NCBI RefSeq assembly: GCF_052113705.1
Contig: NZ_JBGQOG010000007.1
Span: 124,001-188,000, forward strand
Origin: JBGQOG01 sp052113705
Lineage (GTDB): Bacteria > Pseudomonadota > Alphaproteobacteria > Rhodobacterales > Rhodobacteraceae
Length of the DNA stretch: 64,000 nucleotides
Reading direction: 5' to 3'
The position numbers and the translations under genes are program-made. Below the pieces are notes generated by a model, which was not told where the DNA came from, did no database searches, and worked only from the letters and a program-made list of their open reading frames with translations. This document shows, piece after piece, positions 7,356-15,805 of the stretch (within the stretch, counting starts at the first letter, position 1; the number at the start of each line of letters is the position of its first letter).

Positions 7356-8321
7356 ATGTCCGTCGACTGGATCACCATCGCGGCGCAGATCGTGAACTTT
7401 CTGGTGCTGGTCTGGCTGCTCAAACGCTTTCTCTACCGCCCGATCCTCGACGGGATCGACGCGCGCGAGCGTGAGATTGCCGAGGGCATGGCCAAGGCCG
7501 GAGCCGCAGAAGCCGCCGCCGCCGCGGTTGAGGCCAGTTACCGCGCCAAGGCCGCCGCCCTGCGCGCCGGGCAGGACAGCGCGCTGGCCGAGGCCCGCGC
7601 CACCGCCAGCGCCGAACGCGACCGCCTGTTGGCGGAGGCCCGCGCCGAGCAGGCCGCCGAAGCAGCAAGCCGCGCCCAGCGCCGTGCGGACGAGGCAAGG
7701 GCCTATCACGACGGGCTGCAACAATCGGGCGCGCGTGCGCTGCTGGCGCTGACCCGCAAGGCGCTGACCGATCTGGCAGGCACCACCTTGGAGGCGCAGA
7801 TGGTGCGTCAGGCGCTGGCCCGGTTGCACGAGATGGCGCCCGATCTGCAGGCGATTGCCCGGGATGAGACCCGCCGCAGCGGCAAGGTGATGGCAGAGGT
7901 GACCACCGCCACCCCGCTGCCCGAGGCCGAAACCGCGCAGATCACCCGCGAACTGACCAAGATCCTGCCCGACACCGCGCTGACCTTCAAAACCGATCCC
8001 GCCCGCGGCCCCGGCCTGAGCTTTGCCTGCGGCGGCACCCAGATCGACTGGACGCTCGAGAGCTATATGCAGGGGCTTGAGGCGCTGCTCGACCCCGCCA
8101 ACGCGCCGCAGGGGCCCGGCGTGATGGCCCCCGCTGGCGCGGCCCCCGCCAGCACAGCCCCCGGTGGCGCGGCTCCCACCCGATCGCCCGCCCCAGATCC
8201 CGCGGCCAGCGGGCCGTCAGACGCCGCATCGCCTGGGCCGGTGGCGGCCGTTGCGCCACGGCCCGGGGCCGATCCGGCGACAGCTCCTTCCGATACGGCG
8301 GAGGCCTCCGATGCCAGTTGA
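7356..8321 (+). CDS. atpF: N-ATPase b subunit with delta-like C-terminal domain and Ala/Pro tail
   Basis: 321 residues, about twice the normal b length. Residues 5-25 are the membrane anchor (ITIAAQIVNFLVLVWLLKRF), 30-165 a long charged Ala/Glu/Arg coiled coil, and 176-246 resemble the C-terminal domain of the delta/OSCP subunit: EVTTATPLP at 181-189 corresponds to the beta-strand that opens that domain, followed by an amphipathic helix and a strand pair ending in GGTQIDWT. No atpH (delta) gene exists in the operon, as in other N-ATPases, so this part probably replaces delta. Residues 250-321 are a low-complexity Ala/Pro/Gly/Ser tail. The stop overlaps atpA by 11 bases. Confidence 0.9.
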   Translation: MSVDWITIAAQIVNFLVLVWLLKRFLYRPILDGIDAREREIAEGMAKAGAAEAAAAAVEASYRAKAAALRAGQDSALAEARATASAERDRLLAEARAEQAAEAASRAQRRADEARAYHDGLQQSGARALLALTRKALTDLAGTTLEAQMVRQALARLHEMAPDLQAIARDETRRSGKVMAEVTTATPLPEAETAQITRELTKILPDTALTFKTDPARGPGLSFACGGTQIDWTLESYMQGLEALLDPANAPQGPGVMAPAGAAPASTAPGGAAPTRSPAPDPAASGPSDAASPGPVAAVAPRPGADPATAPSDTAEASDAS

Positions 8322-10023
8322 TACCGACCCGTCCCCGGCGGCCATTGCGGCGGCCCTTGCAGGCACCGAGGCCCTGCTGCAGAGCCTGATTGCCGCCCCG
8401 GCCCCAGCGGCGCGGCGGCAGGAAATCGGCCGTGTGGCGGAACTCGGTGACGGGATCGCCATTGTTTCGGGCCTCAGCCATGCGCTGGCAGATGAGCGGC
8501 TGGAATTTGCCTCCGGCGTCAGCGGCATCGTCTTTGACCTTGAGCCGGACCGGCTGGGGGTGGTGCTGCTCGGCCCCTGGCGGCAGGTGATCCTGGGCGA
8601 GGCGGTGCGCCGCAGCGGTCAGGTGGTCAGTGTTCCGGTGGGCGCGGCCCTTCTCGGCCGGGTCGTCGATGCTCTGGGCCGCCCGCGCGACGGCAAGGCC
8701 GCCGTGGTGGCCCCGCGCCAGATGCCGGTCGAGCGCGAGGCCCCGGGCATTCTGGAGCGGGCGGCGGTGAACCGGCCGCTGGCCACCGGCCTCACCGCCG
8801 TCGATGCCGCCGTGCCGGTGGGCATGGGCCAGCGCGAGCTGATCATCGGCGACCGGCAGACCGGCAAAACCTCGATCACCGTCGACAGCATTCTGAACCA
8901 GCGCGAGAGCGGGGTGATCTGCATTTACTGTGCCATCGGGCAGCGCGGCGATGCGGTGGCGAAAGTGATTGCCGCGATCACCGAAGGCGGGATGCTGGCG
9001 CAGAGCGTGGTGCTGGTGGCGGGCGATGATGAGGCGCCCGGTCTGGGCTATATCGCCCCCTATGCGGCGCTGACGATGGCCGAGGGCTTTGCCGCCGAAG
9101 GCCATGACGTGCTGGTGGTGATCGACGATCTGACCCACCATGCGCATACCTACCGCGAGCTGTCGCTTCTCCTGCGCCGCCCGCCGGGGCGCGAGGCATT
9201 TCCGGGCGACATCTTCTACGTCCATGCCCGGCTTTTGGAGCGCGGCGGCCAGTTCACCCCGGAGGTGGGCGGCGGCTCGATCACCATCCTGCCGGTGGTG
9301 GAGACGCAGGCCGAGAACCTCTCGGCCTATATCCCGACCAATCTGATCTCGATCACCGATGGGCAGATCTACCTCTCGCCGCGGCTGGTGCGCAAAAACC
9401 AGTTTCCGGCGGTGGATCTGGGGGTTTCCGTCTCGCGCGTCGGCGGCAAGGCACAAAGCCGGGCGTTCCGCGATGTGGCGGGCAACCTACGGGTGACCCT
9501 GTCGCAGTTTGAGGAGCTGGAAGAATTCGCCCGTTTCGGCACCCGTCTCGATGACAGTACCAAGGCGCGGCTGAGCCGGGGGGCGGCGGTGCGTGCCGCC
9601 CTGCGCCAGCCCGAGCGCGATCCGATCCCCGCCGCCGAGCAGCTGGCGGTGCTGGTGGCCGCGATGGAGGGGCTTCTGGACGGGCAGGCCGAGGCGGCGG
9701 CGACGGCAGCGATGGCCGCGATCCGCGCCAGTTTCCGCCTGCCGGAGGCGGCGGGCAGCACGGCGCTGGCGACACGTCTGGCGGCCGATCAAAAGCTCTC
9801 CGATGACGACCGCGCGCGGGTGTTGGCACAGGCAAAGGCCGCGATACCCGCCCCCACCGACGCCCTCACAAGCGCCCCCACCGGCGCACCACCCGGCGCG
9901 CAGCCCGCGCCAGCATCCGCGCCAGACCCGGCCCCCCTGTCAAACCCGGCCTTCATGCCAGATCCGGCAAAAGCAACAACAGGCACGACGGCACCAGCGG
10001 GGCCCGATGACCCAGACGCTTGA
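8311..10023 (+). CDS. atpA: N-ATPase alpha subunit with extended Ala/Pro tail
   Basis: 570 residues from ATG 8311, which has GGAGG at 8300-8304 and lies inside the end of atpF. The non-catalytic F1 subunit has its beta-barrel domain (about 25-95), Walker A GDRQTGKT (180-187), the segment VVIDDLTHHAHTYREL and the C-terminal helical domain (about 380-500). Alpha subunits normally end near residue 510; here about 60 more residues rich in Pro, Ala, Thr and Asp follow (from about 507). The last 17 bases overlap atpG. Earlier in-frame start codons would add only low-complexity sequence and lack a ribosome site. Confidence 0.94.
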   Translation: MPVDTDPSPAAIAAALAGTEALLQSLIAAPAPAARRQEIGRVAELGDGIAIVSGLSHALADERLEFASGVSGIVFDLEPDRLGVVLLGPWRQVILGEAVRRSGQVVSVPVGAALLGRVVDALGRPRDGKAAVVAPRQMPVEREAPGILERAAVNRPLATGLTAVDAAVPVGMGQRELIIGDRQTGKTSITVDSILNQRESGVICIYCAIGQRGDAVAKVIAAITEGGMLAQSVVLVAGDDEAPGLGYIAPYAALTMAEGFAAEGHDVLVVIDDLTHHAHTYRELSLLLRRPPGREAFPGDIFYVHARLLERGGQFTPEVGGGSITILPVVETQAENLSAYIPTNLISITDGQIYLSPRLVRKNQFPAVDLGVSVSRVGGKAQSRAFRDVAGNLRVTLSQFEELEEFARFGTRLDDSTKARLSRGAAVRAALRQPERDPIPAAEQLAVLVAAMEGLLDGQAEAAATAAMAAIRASFRLPEAAGSTALATRLAADQKLSDDDRARVLAQAKAAIPAPTDALTSAPTGAPPGAQPAPASAPDPAPLSNPAFMPDPAKATTGTTAPAGPDDPDA

Positions 10024-10906
10024 AACCCTTGCGCATCACACGGCCACGCTGACCAGCATTCGCGGCATCGTGCGCACGATGAAGACCATGTCGGCGATCA
10101 ACGCGCTGCCCTATGAGCTGGCCGCACGCAGCATTGATACCTACCGCGAGACCGTGCGCGCCGGTCTGCACGCCTTTATCTGTCAGAACGGCCCGATCCC
10201 GACGGCCCTCGCCCCCGGCACACCCGAGGTGATCATTGCCTTTGGCTCCGACCACGGGCTGTGCGGCAACTATAACGACGCGGTGGCCGAGGCGGTGCTG
10301 CAGCATCCGGCCGACCGGCTGATCTGCGTCGGGGCACAGTTGCAAGATGCGCTGGAGGGGCGCGGCCTGACCCCGGAGATGGTGCTGATGGCGCCCGCCT
10401 CGACCGAGGGGCTGGGGCGGCTTGCGGGGCTGATCGTTACCCGGCTGGAGGCGATGCGGCGCGCGGCGCCCGCGGGGGCCATCGCGGTGCGGCTGGTGCA
10501 TACTGAACGCGGCCAGCACGGGCAGCAGATGCCGGTGGCCCCGCGTCTTTTGCCCCTGGACCCGGCGCTGATCGCCGGGCTGGCGGCAACCCCCTGGACC
10601 TCGCGCAGCCTGCCGCAGGTGGCGGCACCGGCGGCCGATACGCTGGCGGCCCTGATTCGCGAGATGCTGTTCACCGGGGTGTTTCGCGCGGCAGCCGAAG
10701 CGCTGGTGACAGAGAATGCCGCCCGACTGGCGCGGATGCAACAGGCCGAGCAATCGGTGGATGACCGGCTGGAAAGCCTCGCCGCCGACACCCGCGCGTT
10801 GCGGCAAAGCGAGATCACCACCGAATTGCTGGATGTGATCATCGGCTTTGAAGCGCTGCGCGGGCGCGGCAAAAGGCCGGAGCCACCCGCCGCGCCTGCC
10901 GGCTGA
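10007..10906 (+). CDS. atpG: N-ATPase gamma subunit
   Basis: 299 residues from ATG 10007, inside the end of atpA (17-base overlap). The rotor shaft has its N-terminal coiled-coil helix (LTSIRGIVRTMKTMSAINALPYE, residues 13-34, matches the gamma consensus in shortened form), the Rossmann-like core with IIAFGSDHGLCGNYND-like segment, and the C-terminal helix (about 230-285) containing ARMQQAEQSVDDRLESL. The usual end motif with a run of conserved residues is altered: RQSEITTELLDVIIGFEAL. This is the last gene of the block; the next gene has its own promoter. Confidence 0.92.
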   Translation: MTQTLETLAHHTATLTSIRGIVRTMKTMSAINALPYELAARSIDTYRETVRAGLHAFICQNGPIPTALAPGTPEVIIAFGSDHGLCGNYNDAVAEAVLQHPADRLICVGAQLQDALEGRGLTPEMVLMAPASTEGLGRLAGLIVTRLEAMRRAAPAGAIAVRLVHTERGQHGQQMPVAPRLLPLDPALIAGLAATPWTSRSLPQVAAPAADTLAALIREMLFTGVFRAAAEALVTENAARLARMQQAEQSVDDRLESLAADTRALRQSEITTELLDVIIGFEALRGRGKRPEPPAAPAG

Positions 10907-10967
10907 GCGGCATCTGCCCGCGGCATTGCGCGAAAAGCCGCCGGTTGCGCGCATGGGCGCCGCGCAT

Positions 10968-11009
10968 TTGACACGGATCAAGTTTCCCCAACGGCAACGG
11001 CCCTAAGAT
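10968..11009 (+). promoter_or_regulatory. FNR-type box plus -10 element: predicted class II FnrL promoter
   Basis: TTGACACGGATCAA at 10968-10981 fits the FNR/Anr/FnrL consensus TTGAY-N4-RTCAA exactly. A -10-like TAAGAT lies at 11004-11009, which predicts transcription from about 11016. The dyad centre (10974.5) is then 41.5 bases upstream, the classical position for FNR activation in place of a -35 element. The predicted leader is about 24 bases and includes AAGGAG (11025-11030) before ATG 11040. Sequence and geometry are seen directly; regulation is inferred. Confidence 0.75.
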
Positions 11010-11039
11010 CACCCATCGCAACCCAAGGAGACCTGCATC

Positions 11040-11471
11040 ATGGCCAAGCTCGATCCGATCAAAAAGACCAGCTCTTCCGCCCCGCAATCCGGTTTTCCCT
11101 GGACGCCGTTTGCCGGGCCGCACCTTGTCAGCCTGTGGCAGGCCGAGGAGACATTCCTGCGCCAGGCCGAACGCTTTTCGCGCAACTGGTTCCAGCGCCG
11201 CCATGATGCGGTGCAATGCGCGCTGACCACGGGCATGCGCCTCATGTCAGAGGGGATGACCGATCCGGTCGCGGGCGCGCAGGTGATGCGCGACTGGCAG
11301 GCAGAATCGATGCGCCGCCTGAGCGAAGACGCGCAGGAATGGACTGCGGTGATGACCTCCTGCTCGGGGCAGCTGCTCGCCGCCGAAATCGCCTCCGGGG
11401 GCGAAAGCCTGGATGCTGCGGTGACGCTGGCGCAGGGACTCACCGCCACCTCGGTCAGCGAGCCTGTCTGA
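11040..11471 (+). CDS. Phasin-like granule-associated protein
   Basis: 143 residues, ATG 11040, ribosome site AAGGAG with 9-base spacing. Almost all-helical and without membrane segments. The stretch FLRQAERFSRNWFQRRHDAVQCALTTG and the following amphipathic helices resemble phasin-family proteins, which coat polyhydroxyalkanoate granules. Location next to a phaC-containing operon supports this reading. It has its own promoter with an FNR box, so it should be made when oxygen is low. Similarity is by pattern only and is moderate; it could be another small helical granule or stress protein. The gene is convergent with the chemoreceptor gene that follows. Confidence 0.62.
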   Translation: MAKLDPIKKTSSSAPQSGFPWTPFAGPHLVSLWQAEETFLRQAERFSRNWFQRRHDAVQCALTTGMRLMSEGMTDPVAGAQVMRDWQAESMRRLSEDAQEWTAVMTSCSGQLLAAEIASGGESLDAAVTLAQGLTATSVSEPV

Positions 11472-11613
11472 CCACCCCGGACCCGGCGCCCGCGCAGGAC
11501 CGCCGTGACCGGGTGCCCCACGCGGCCCCCGGCCAAATTCCCTAGAGGGTGCCTGAGGTGCGGTGCGGGGTGCTGTCCGGGGGTATCTCTCATGGTGCCC
11601 GGCATGTCCCCTC

Positions 11614-13848
11614 TCACGCGGCGCGGCCAAGAGGCCGGGGGGCGCTTTCGGCAGGTGCCGCGTCCAGCACGAAACACGCGATGGCGGCGGAAAGGCCCTG
11701 CGCCTCGCGCAGCACATCCTGCCCCGCAAAGGCGGTCTGGTGGAACAGCGCGACGTTCTTCTGTGTGCTCTGGTCCAGTTGTGCCGTCGCGGCGCTGATC
11801 TCCTCGATCCCTGCCGATTGGCTGCGATAGGCCAGCGCCATGTCGCTCGCATTGGCAGAGATCACGTCAATCGCGCTGACAATCTCGCGCAATGCTTCCC
11901 CAGTGCGCGTCACCAGATCCACCCCTTCGGCCACGCTTTTGCCGCTCTCCTCGATCAGGCTGCCGATCTCGCGCGCGGCGGTGGCGGCGCGCTGCGCCAG
12001 CGCCCGCACCTCGGCGGCGACCACGGCAAAGCCACGCCCCGCCTCGCCCGCGCGCGCGGCCTCCACCCCGGCATTCAGTGCCAAAAGGTTGGTCTGGAAC
12101 GAAATATCATCAATCACCGAGATGATTTTGCTGATCGCTTGCGCAGAGCTGACGATGCGGCTCATCGCGCCCTCCGCCGCCGACACCACCTGCTGGGACT
12201 GCAGGGCCCCGGCCTTGGTCCGCGCCGCCGCCGTGGCGGTCTCCTCGACCCGCGCGGCCCCCGCCCGCGCGGAATGCGCCAGCGTGTTCACCGAAGCCGC
12301 GGTTTCCTCAAGCGCGGCCGCGTTCATCTCGGAATGGCGCGACAGCGCGCCCGAGGTGGCATTGAGATCGCCGGTGATGCCCTCGATCGCCCCCGCGCTG
12401 TCGCGGATGGTGCCCACCAAGGTCGCCAGATGCGCCACGGCGCGGTTGTAATCGTGGCGCAGATCTTCGTATTGCGCCGGAAAGGATGCCGTCAGGCGCG
12501 CGGTCAGATCCCCCTCGGCCAACCGCCGGAGCGAACGGGCCAGCCCGGTCACCACCTGATCCTGCTCGGCCCGCAACCGCTCGCGCTCCTCCGCCATCCG
12601 GCGGTCCTGCGCCCGGCTGCGTTCGGCCTCTTCGCGCTCCTGCCGGGCGATGGCACGCGCCTGCGCCGCGGCGCGGGCCGCCTCCTCGCGCTCGGCAAGC
12701 CGCTGCTGCTCCTGCGCGGCGCTTTGCGCGCGCGCCTGTGCTTCGGCGGCGCGCTGACCCTCTTCGGCCAGCCGGTGATTCTCGGCAATCGTGTCGCGGA
12801 AGATGCAGAGCGCCTGCAGCATCTCGCCCATCTCGCCCCCCCGCGCGCGCATCCCGTCCAACGCCTGCATGTCCTGCCCGGCAAGGCGGCGGGTGCGCGC
12901 GGCCAGTTGCTTCAGCGGTCCGACGACGCGCCAGCGCACCAGCGCCCAGGTGCCGAGGATCACCAGGGTCACCCCGGCCGCGCTTTGGCCCAAATGCAGC
13001 ACCACTGCGTGCATCCGCGTGGTGATCGTGCGCGCATCCGATTGCACCAGATCCAGCGCCGCGAGCCCGGTCTGGCTGACCCGATCGGCCAGGCCCTGCA
13101 CCCCCTGCAATGCCTGCGCCGACAGATCGGCGGTGGTCTGCATCTGCTGCAGATAGGCGCGCCGCATGCCCGCAATCCCGCCCTCCGGATCGCTCAGCGC
13201 CACCAGCCGCGCCTTGCCCTCGGGCTTGGTCTTCGGCACGGCCGCCGCCACCAGAGCCGCCGCTTCGGCCAGCTTTTTGCCCCGGACGCGCATCGCTTCC
13301 GGGTCGGTTTCGGTCAGGGTCTTGATCATCTCGGAGCGCAGCTTGATCACATCCTTGGGGTTATAATCGTTGAAACCCTGGGTGACGGTCGCCAGAATCG
13401 CATCAATGTCCTTCAACGCGCCTTGCAAGGCCGCGAGCACCTGCATCTCGGCCTGCCGCGCGGCGGCAAGCGCCTCGAGCTGCCCGGCCAGCGCCCCAAG
13501 TTCGACCTCAATCGCGGCGGCCTCGGGCGCCGGGCGCTGATCGGCCAGCGCCTGAAAGCCGGTAATTTCGGCGGCGGTGCCCGCCCGCGCGGCCTCCAGC
13601 GCCTCCGGGCTGCGGGCGCGCAACACCTCGGCAAAGCCCTGCGGCAGGCCCGCCACCCGCGCGACAATCGTGGTGCTGTCGCGCAGGGCGGGCAGCCGGT
13701 CTTGCGACAATGTTTCCATATGTCCGCCAAATTCCTGCAACGTCAGATACGACAGCATGCATACCGCCAACACGAGGCCGCCAAGCAGGGTGATGCCCGC
13801 ACCAATCTGAAAGCCTATCGTTGAAAAGTATCTTTGAAACAAAGACAT
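11614..13848 (-). CDS. Membrane methyl-accepting chemotaxis protein with long coiled-coil insert
   Basis: 744 residues if started at ATG 13848 (MSLFQRYF), which has AAGGA about 10 bases upstream; earlier in-frame Mets add a non-hydrophobic stretch. TM1 is at about 11-35, a helical periplasmic sensor domain at 40-285, TM2 at 289-310, HAMP at 308-360, then an unusual Ala/Glu/Arg coiled coil (357-429), a second HAMP-like unit (430-482, LRRLAEGDLTARL) and the signalling domain (480-710). The kinase-control hairpin tip carries ISFQTNLLALNAGVEAARAG (start about 582). It should control CheA in response to a periplasmic ligand. No che genes are nearby, so it is an orphan receptor. Confidence 0.93.
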   Translation of the reverse strand: MSLFQRYFSTIGFQIGAGITLLGGLVLAVCMLSYLTLQEFGGHMETLSQDRLPALRDSTTIVARVAGLPQGFAEVLRARSPEALEAARAGTAAEITGFQALADQRPAPEAAAIEVELGALAGQLEALAAARQAEMQVLAALQGALKDIDAILATVTQGFNDYNPKDVIKLRSEMIKTLTETDPEAMRVRGKKLAEAAALVAAAVPKTKPEGKARLVALSDPEGGIAGMRRAYLQQMQTTADLSAQALQGVQGLADRVSQTGLAALDLVQSDARTITTRMHAVVLHLGQSAAGVTLVILGTWALVRWRVVGPLKQLAARTRRLAGQDMQALDGMRARGGEMGEMLQALCIFRDTIAENHRLAEEGQRAAEAQARAQSAAQEQQRLAEREEAARAAAQARAIARQEREEAERSRAQDRRMAEERERLRAEQDQVVTGLARSLRRLAEGDLTARLTASFPAQYEDLRHDYNRAVAHLATLVGTIRDSAGAIEGITGDLNATSGALSRHSEMNAAALEETAASVNTLAHSARAGAARVEETATAAARTKAGALQSQQVVSAAEGAMSRIVSSAQAISKIISVIDDISFQTNLLALNAGVEAARAGEAGRGFAVVAAEVRALAQRAATAAREIGSLIEESGKSVAEGVDLVTRTGEALREIVSAIDVISANASDMALAYRSQSAGIEEISAATAQLDQSTQKNVALFHQTAFAGQDVLREAQGLSAAIACFVLDAAPAESAPRPLGRAA

Positions 13849-14217
13849 ATCGCAGCGTTCCTTCATCATCTGGCACCCCTGTGGCAATGGATGCATCGCT
13901 GCGGCAAGCCTCGGCCCTATCGGTAAACCAAGCTTGAATATCACCATGAGATTGCGCAGCCCGGACCGGCTTTCTCCTCAAAGTTGTTGGCAGATTTCAC
14001 ATCACCGTTACAGGGGGGCGGATGCGGCCGTGGCAGAGGGGGGCTGGAGCGCGCTGCTGCGCGAAAACGCGCCGGGCCCCTTGGCAGAAGGTCTGGCCGA
14101 ATCCTTTCGCGCGGCCTAGGTCGGGATATGGGCGGATGGCCGCCCTGACTCGCCGGGCCGAATTGACGCGGCGGCTGCGATCTGCGATGCGGGCTTCCGC
14201 TTCTAGTTGAGGACATC
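13849..14217. other. Intergenic region between divergent genes, no further gene seen
   Basis: About 370 bases separating the divergent chemoreceptor and the unknown 408-residue protein. The part near 13920-14010 is less GC-rich than its surroundings and presumably holds the chemoreceptor promoter. GACATATCG at 13845-13853 matches one arm of the inverted repeat found upstream of the PAS chemoreceptor (24480-24488), but only as a single arm overlapping the start codon. I see no tRNA, terminator or convincing reading frame with a ribosome site. Confidence 0.4.
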
Positions 14218-15444
14218 ATGCAGGACAAACCGCTCGACCGCACAGAGCATGAACTGTTGGCGATCATTCTGGAACTCCACGCCGCGCGGGGTCCGATTGA
14301 CCGCAATCTGTTGTCCGTTGTGGCACGCGGCCGCGGGATGGAAGTGGCGCGCCCGCTGGCCCGGCTGAAAAATCTGGGCCTTGTGGAAGAGTTTGAGCGC
14401 AAACCGTTCTTTCTCAAGCGGATATTTGGCGCCCGCCCGGTGGCGCTGTTGCGCCCGCTGCCCCCCGCCATGCCCGCCGCGATGCCCGTGCCTGTCGCAG
14501 AGGCGCCGGTTGTCACCACCGCCGATGCTGGCCCCGGCGCGGACGGGATCGACACCGGCGCCGCGCTGATGGCCCCGGCGCAAGACAGCATCCCCGAAGC
14601 GCCGCAGGACGCGCCCCCCGCAGCCCAGGCCGAAATTTTCGCGCCTGCCGAGCCCGGGGTCTATGTCCCCCCGGTCTATGAAGCGCCGATCTATCAACCG
14701 CCCGTGCCCGAAGCACCCGTGCCCGAAATGCCGGCCACCGAACGGCCCTTCACCGAGGCCCCCGGGCAGGACCACATCGCAGAGGCTGATGCGCCCGGGG
14801 AAGAGATCGACCTCGACAGCGAGAGTGACGAGTTGGACATGTCCGACTTTGCGCTGCCGCTGGACGCGCCGGAACTCCCCGAAGAGAGCGCTGCCGCGCC
14901 GAGCACGGCCGCACCCGCCGCCGCGCGCCCGGCCCGCCGCAAGGTGCCCGTGGGCTACACCGATGAAATCGGCGGCATCGCACAGGCCTTTGAAATCGCC
15001 CCGCAGATGCCCGATCTCTCGCCCGAACTGATGGACGGGCTGCGCGAGGTTCTGGGCGGCGTCGGCATGGAGCTGACGATGGCAGGCGAGGCGCTGATCG
15101 GCGACCGGATGGCCAAGGGCGCCAGCGCGGGCGAGGCTTTGTCGCAGGTGGTGCTGTTCGCCTTTGCCCATGCGGTGCGCTATGACGCGGCCTCGGAAGG
15201 CGAGGTCAAGGCGCTGGGCCTGAACGATTATGCGGTGGAAGTGATGCGCGAGCTGGAAAAGCTGCGCGATGCGGGCGAGATCGGCGAACAGTGCTTTGAG
15301 GACGACATGCGGCGTCTGTGGCGTCTGGTGGAGGACACGCCGGAAGGCACCGAAGCCGCCGAGGCGCTGTTGCAGGATCCGGTTGGCGGCGCGGCGCCCA
15401 CCGCCCTTTTGCCGGAAGATCTGCGGCAGGCCGACGAGGCTTGA
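14218..15444 (+). CDS. Unrecognised protein: winged-helix-like N-terminus, Pro/Ala/Glu linker, helical C-terminus
   Basis: 408 residues, ATG 14218 with GAGGA 6 bases upstream. I do not recognise the family. Residues 6-75 look like a small winged-helix-type module (HELLAIILELHAARGPIDR, then LARLKNLGLVEEF as the recognition helix and wing). Residues 76-245 are low complexity, rich in Pro, Ala, Glu and Asp, with repeated PVPEAPVPEMPA-like units and an acidic block near 196-215. Residues 250-395 are mostly helical and include an Arg-flanked start (RPARRKVPVGYTDEIGG). No signal peptide or membrane helix. It is divergent from a chemoreceptor and convergent with a hybrid kinase. A role in DNA binding or segregation is possible but unsupported. 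Confidence 0.75.
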   Translation: MQDKPLDRTEHELLAIILELHAARGPIDRNLLSVVARGRGMEVARPLARLKNLGLVEEFERKPFFLKRIFGARPVALLRPLPPAMPAAMPVPVAEAPVVTTADAGPGADGIDTGAALMAPAQDSIPEAPQDAPPAAQAEIFAPAEPGVYVPPVYEAPIYQPPVPEAPVPEMPATERPFTEAPGQDHIAEADAPGEEIDLDSESDELDMSDFALPLDAPELPEESAAAPSTAAPAAARPARRKVPVGYTDEIGGIAQAFEIAPQMPDLSPELMDGLREVLGGVGMELTMAGEALIGDRMAKGASAGEALSQVVLFAFAHAVRYDAASEGEVKALGLNDYAVEVMRELEKLRDAGEIGEQCFEDDMRRLWRLVEDTPEGTEAAEALLQDPVGGAAPTALLPEDLRQADEA

Positions 15445-15805
15445 CGCGCGGCCGCCCGCGCCGTGCTTTCCCCCTGCCCCTCCCGCGCCTTGGCTGTGGC
15501 CGCCGCTGCCGTGGCCCCAGCCATCGCCCCCCCGTGCTGCAGATCAGCGCTTCTGCGCAGGCAGGTGACGCCGGATGACGGCATTGGCGGGCGGGTCGGC
15601 GCGGTGGCACTTGTCGCCAGCACCCCGAGCCCCCCGGGCATGGTCAGCCGCGCCCCGGCACGCCTCAGCACTCAGGCAGGGGCCCGGGCATCTGGCGGGC
15701 CCTCAGGCATCTGGCAGGCCCCTCAGGCCGCGCGGGTGATCATCTGCCGCGCGGGCTTCCGGGCGTTCTGCAGGGGGTGCGACAGGCTCAGGTGGTGTGA
15801 CAGGC
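15445..15805. repeat. Gene-free convergent spacer with two short tandem duplications
   Basis: No gene seen in this 361-base spacer between two convergent genes. It holds two separate tandem duplications: GGCATCTGGC(G/A)GGCCC(C)TCA at 15687-15705 and 15706-15725, and an 18-base unit GTG(C/T)GACAGGCTCAGG(T/C)G at 15777-15794 and 15795-15812. The second unit runs into the stop codon of the hybrid kinase (15806-15808). These are probably slippage products in low-constraint DNA. No U-tract terminator is evident. Confidence 0.6.

Noticed and set aside
11472..11613. Long-range pairing CCCCGGAC / GTCCGGGG after the phasin-like gene
   Set aside because: The arms are about 95 bases apart with no T run. 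Chance pairing is expected at this GC content.
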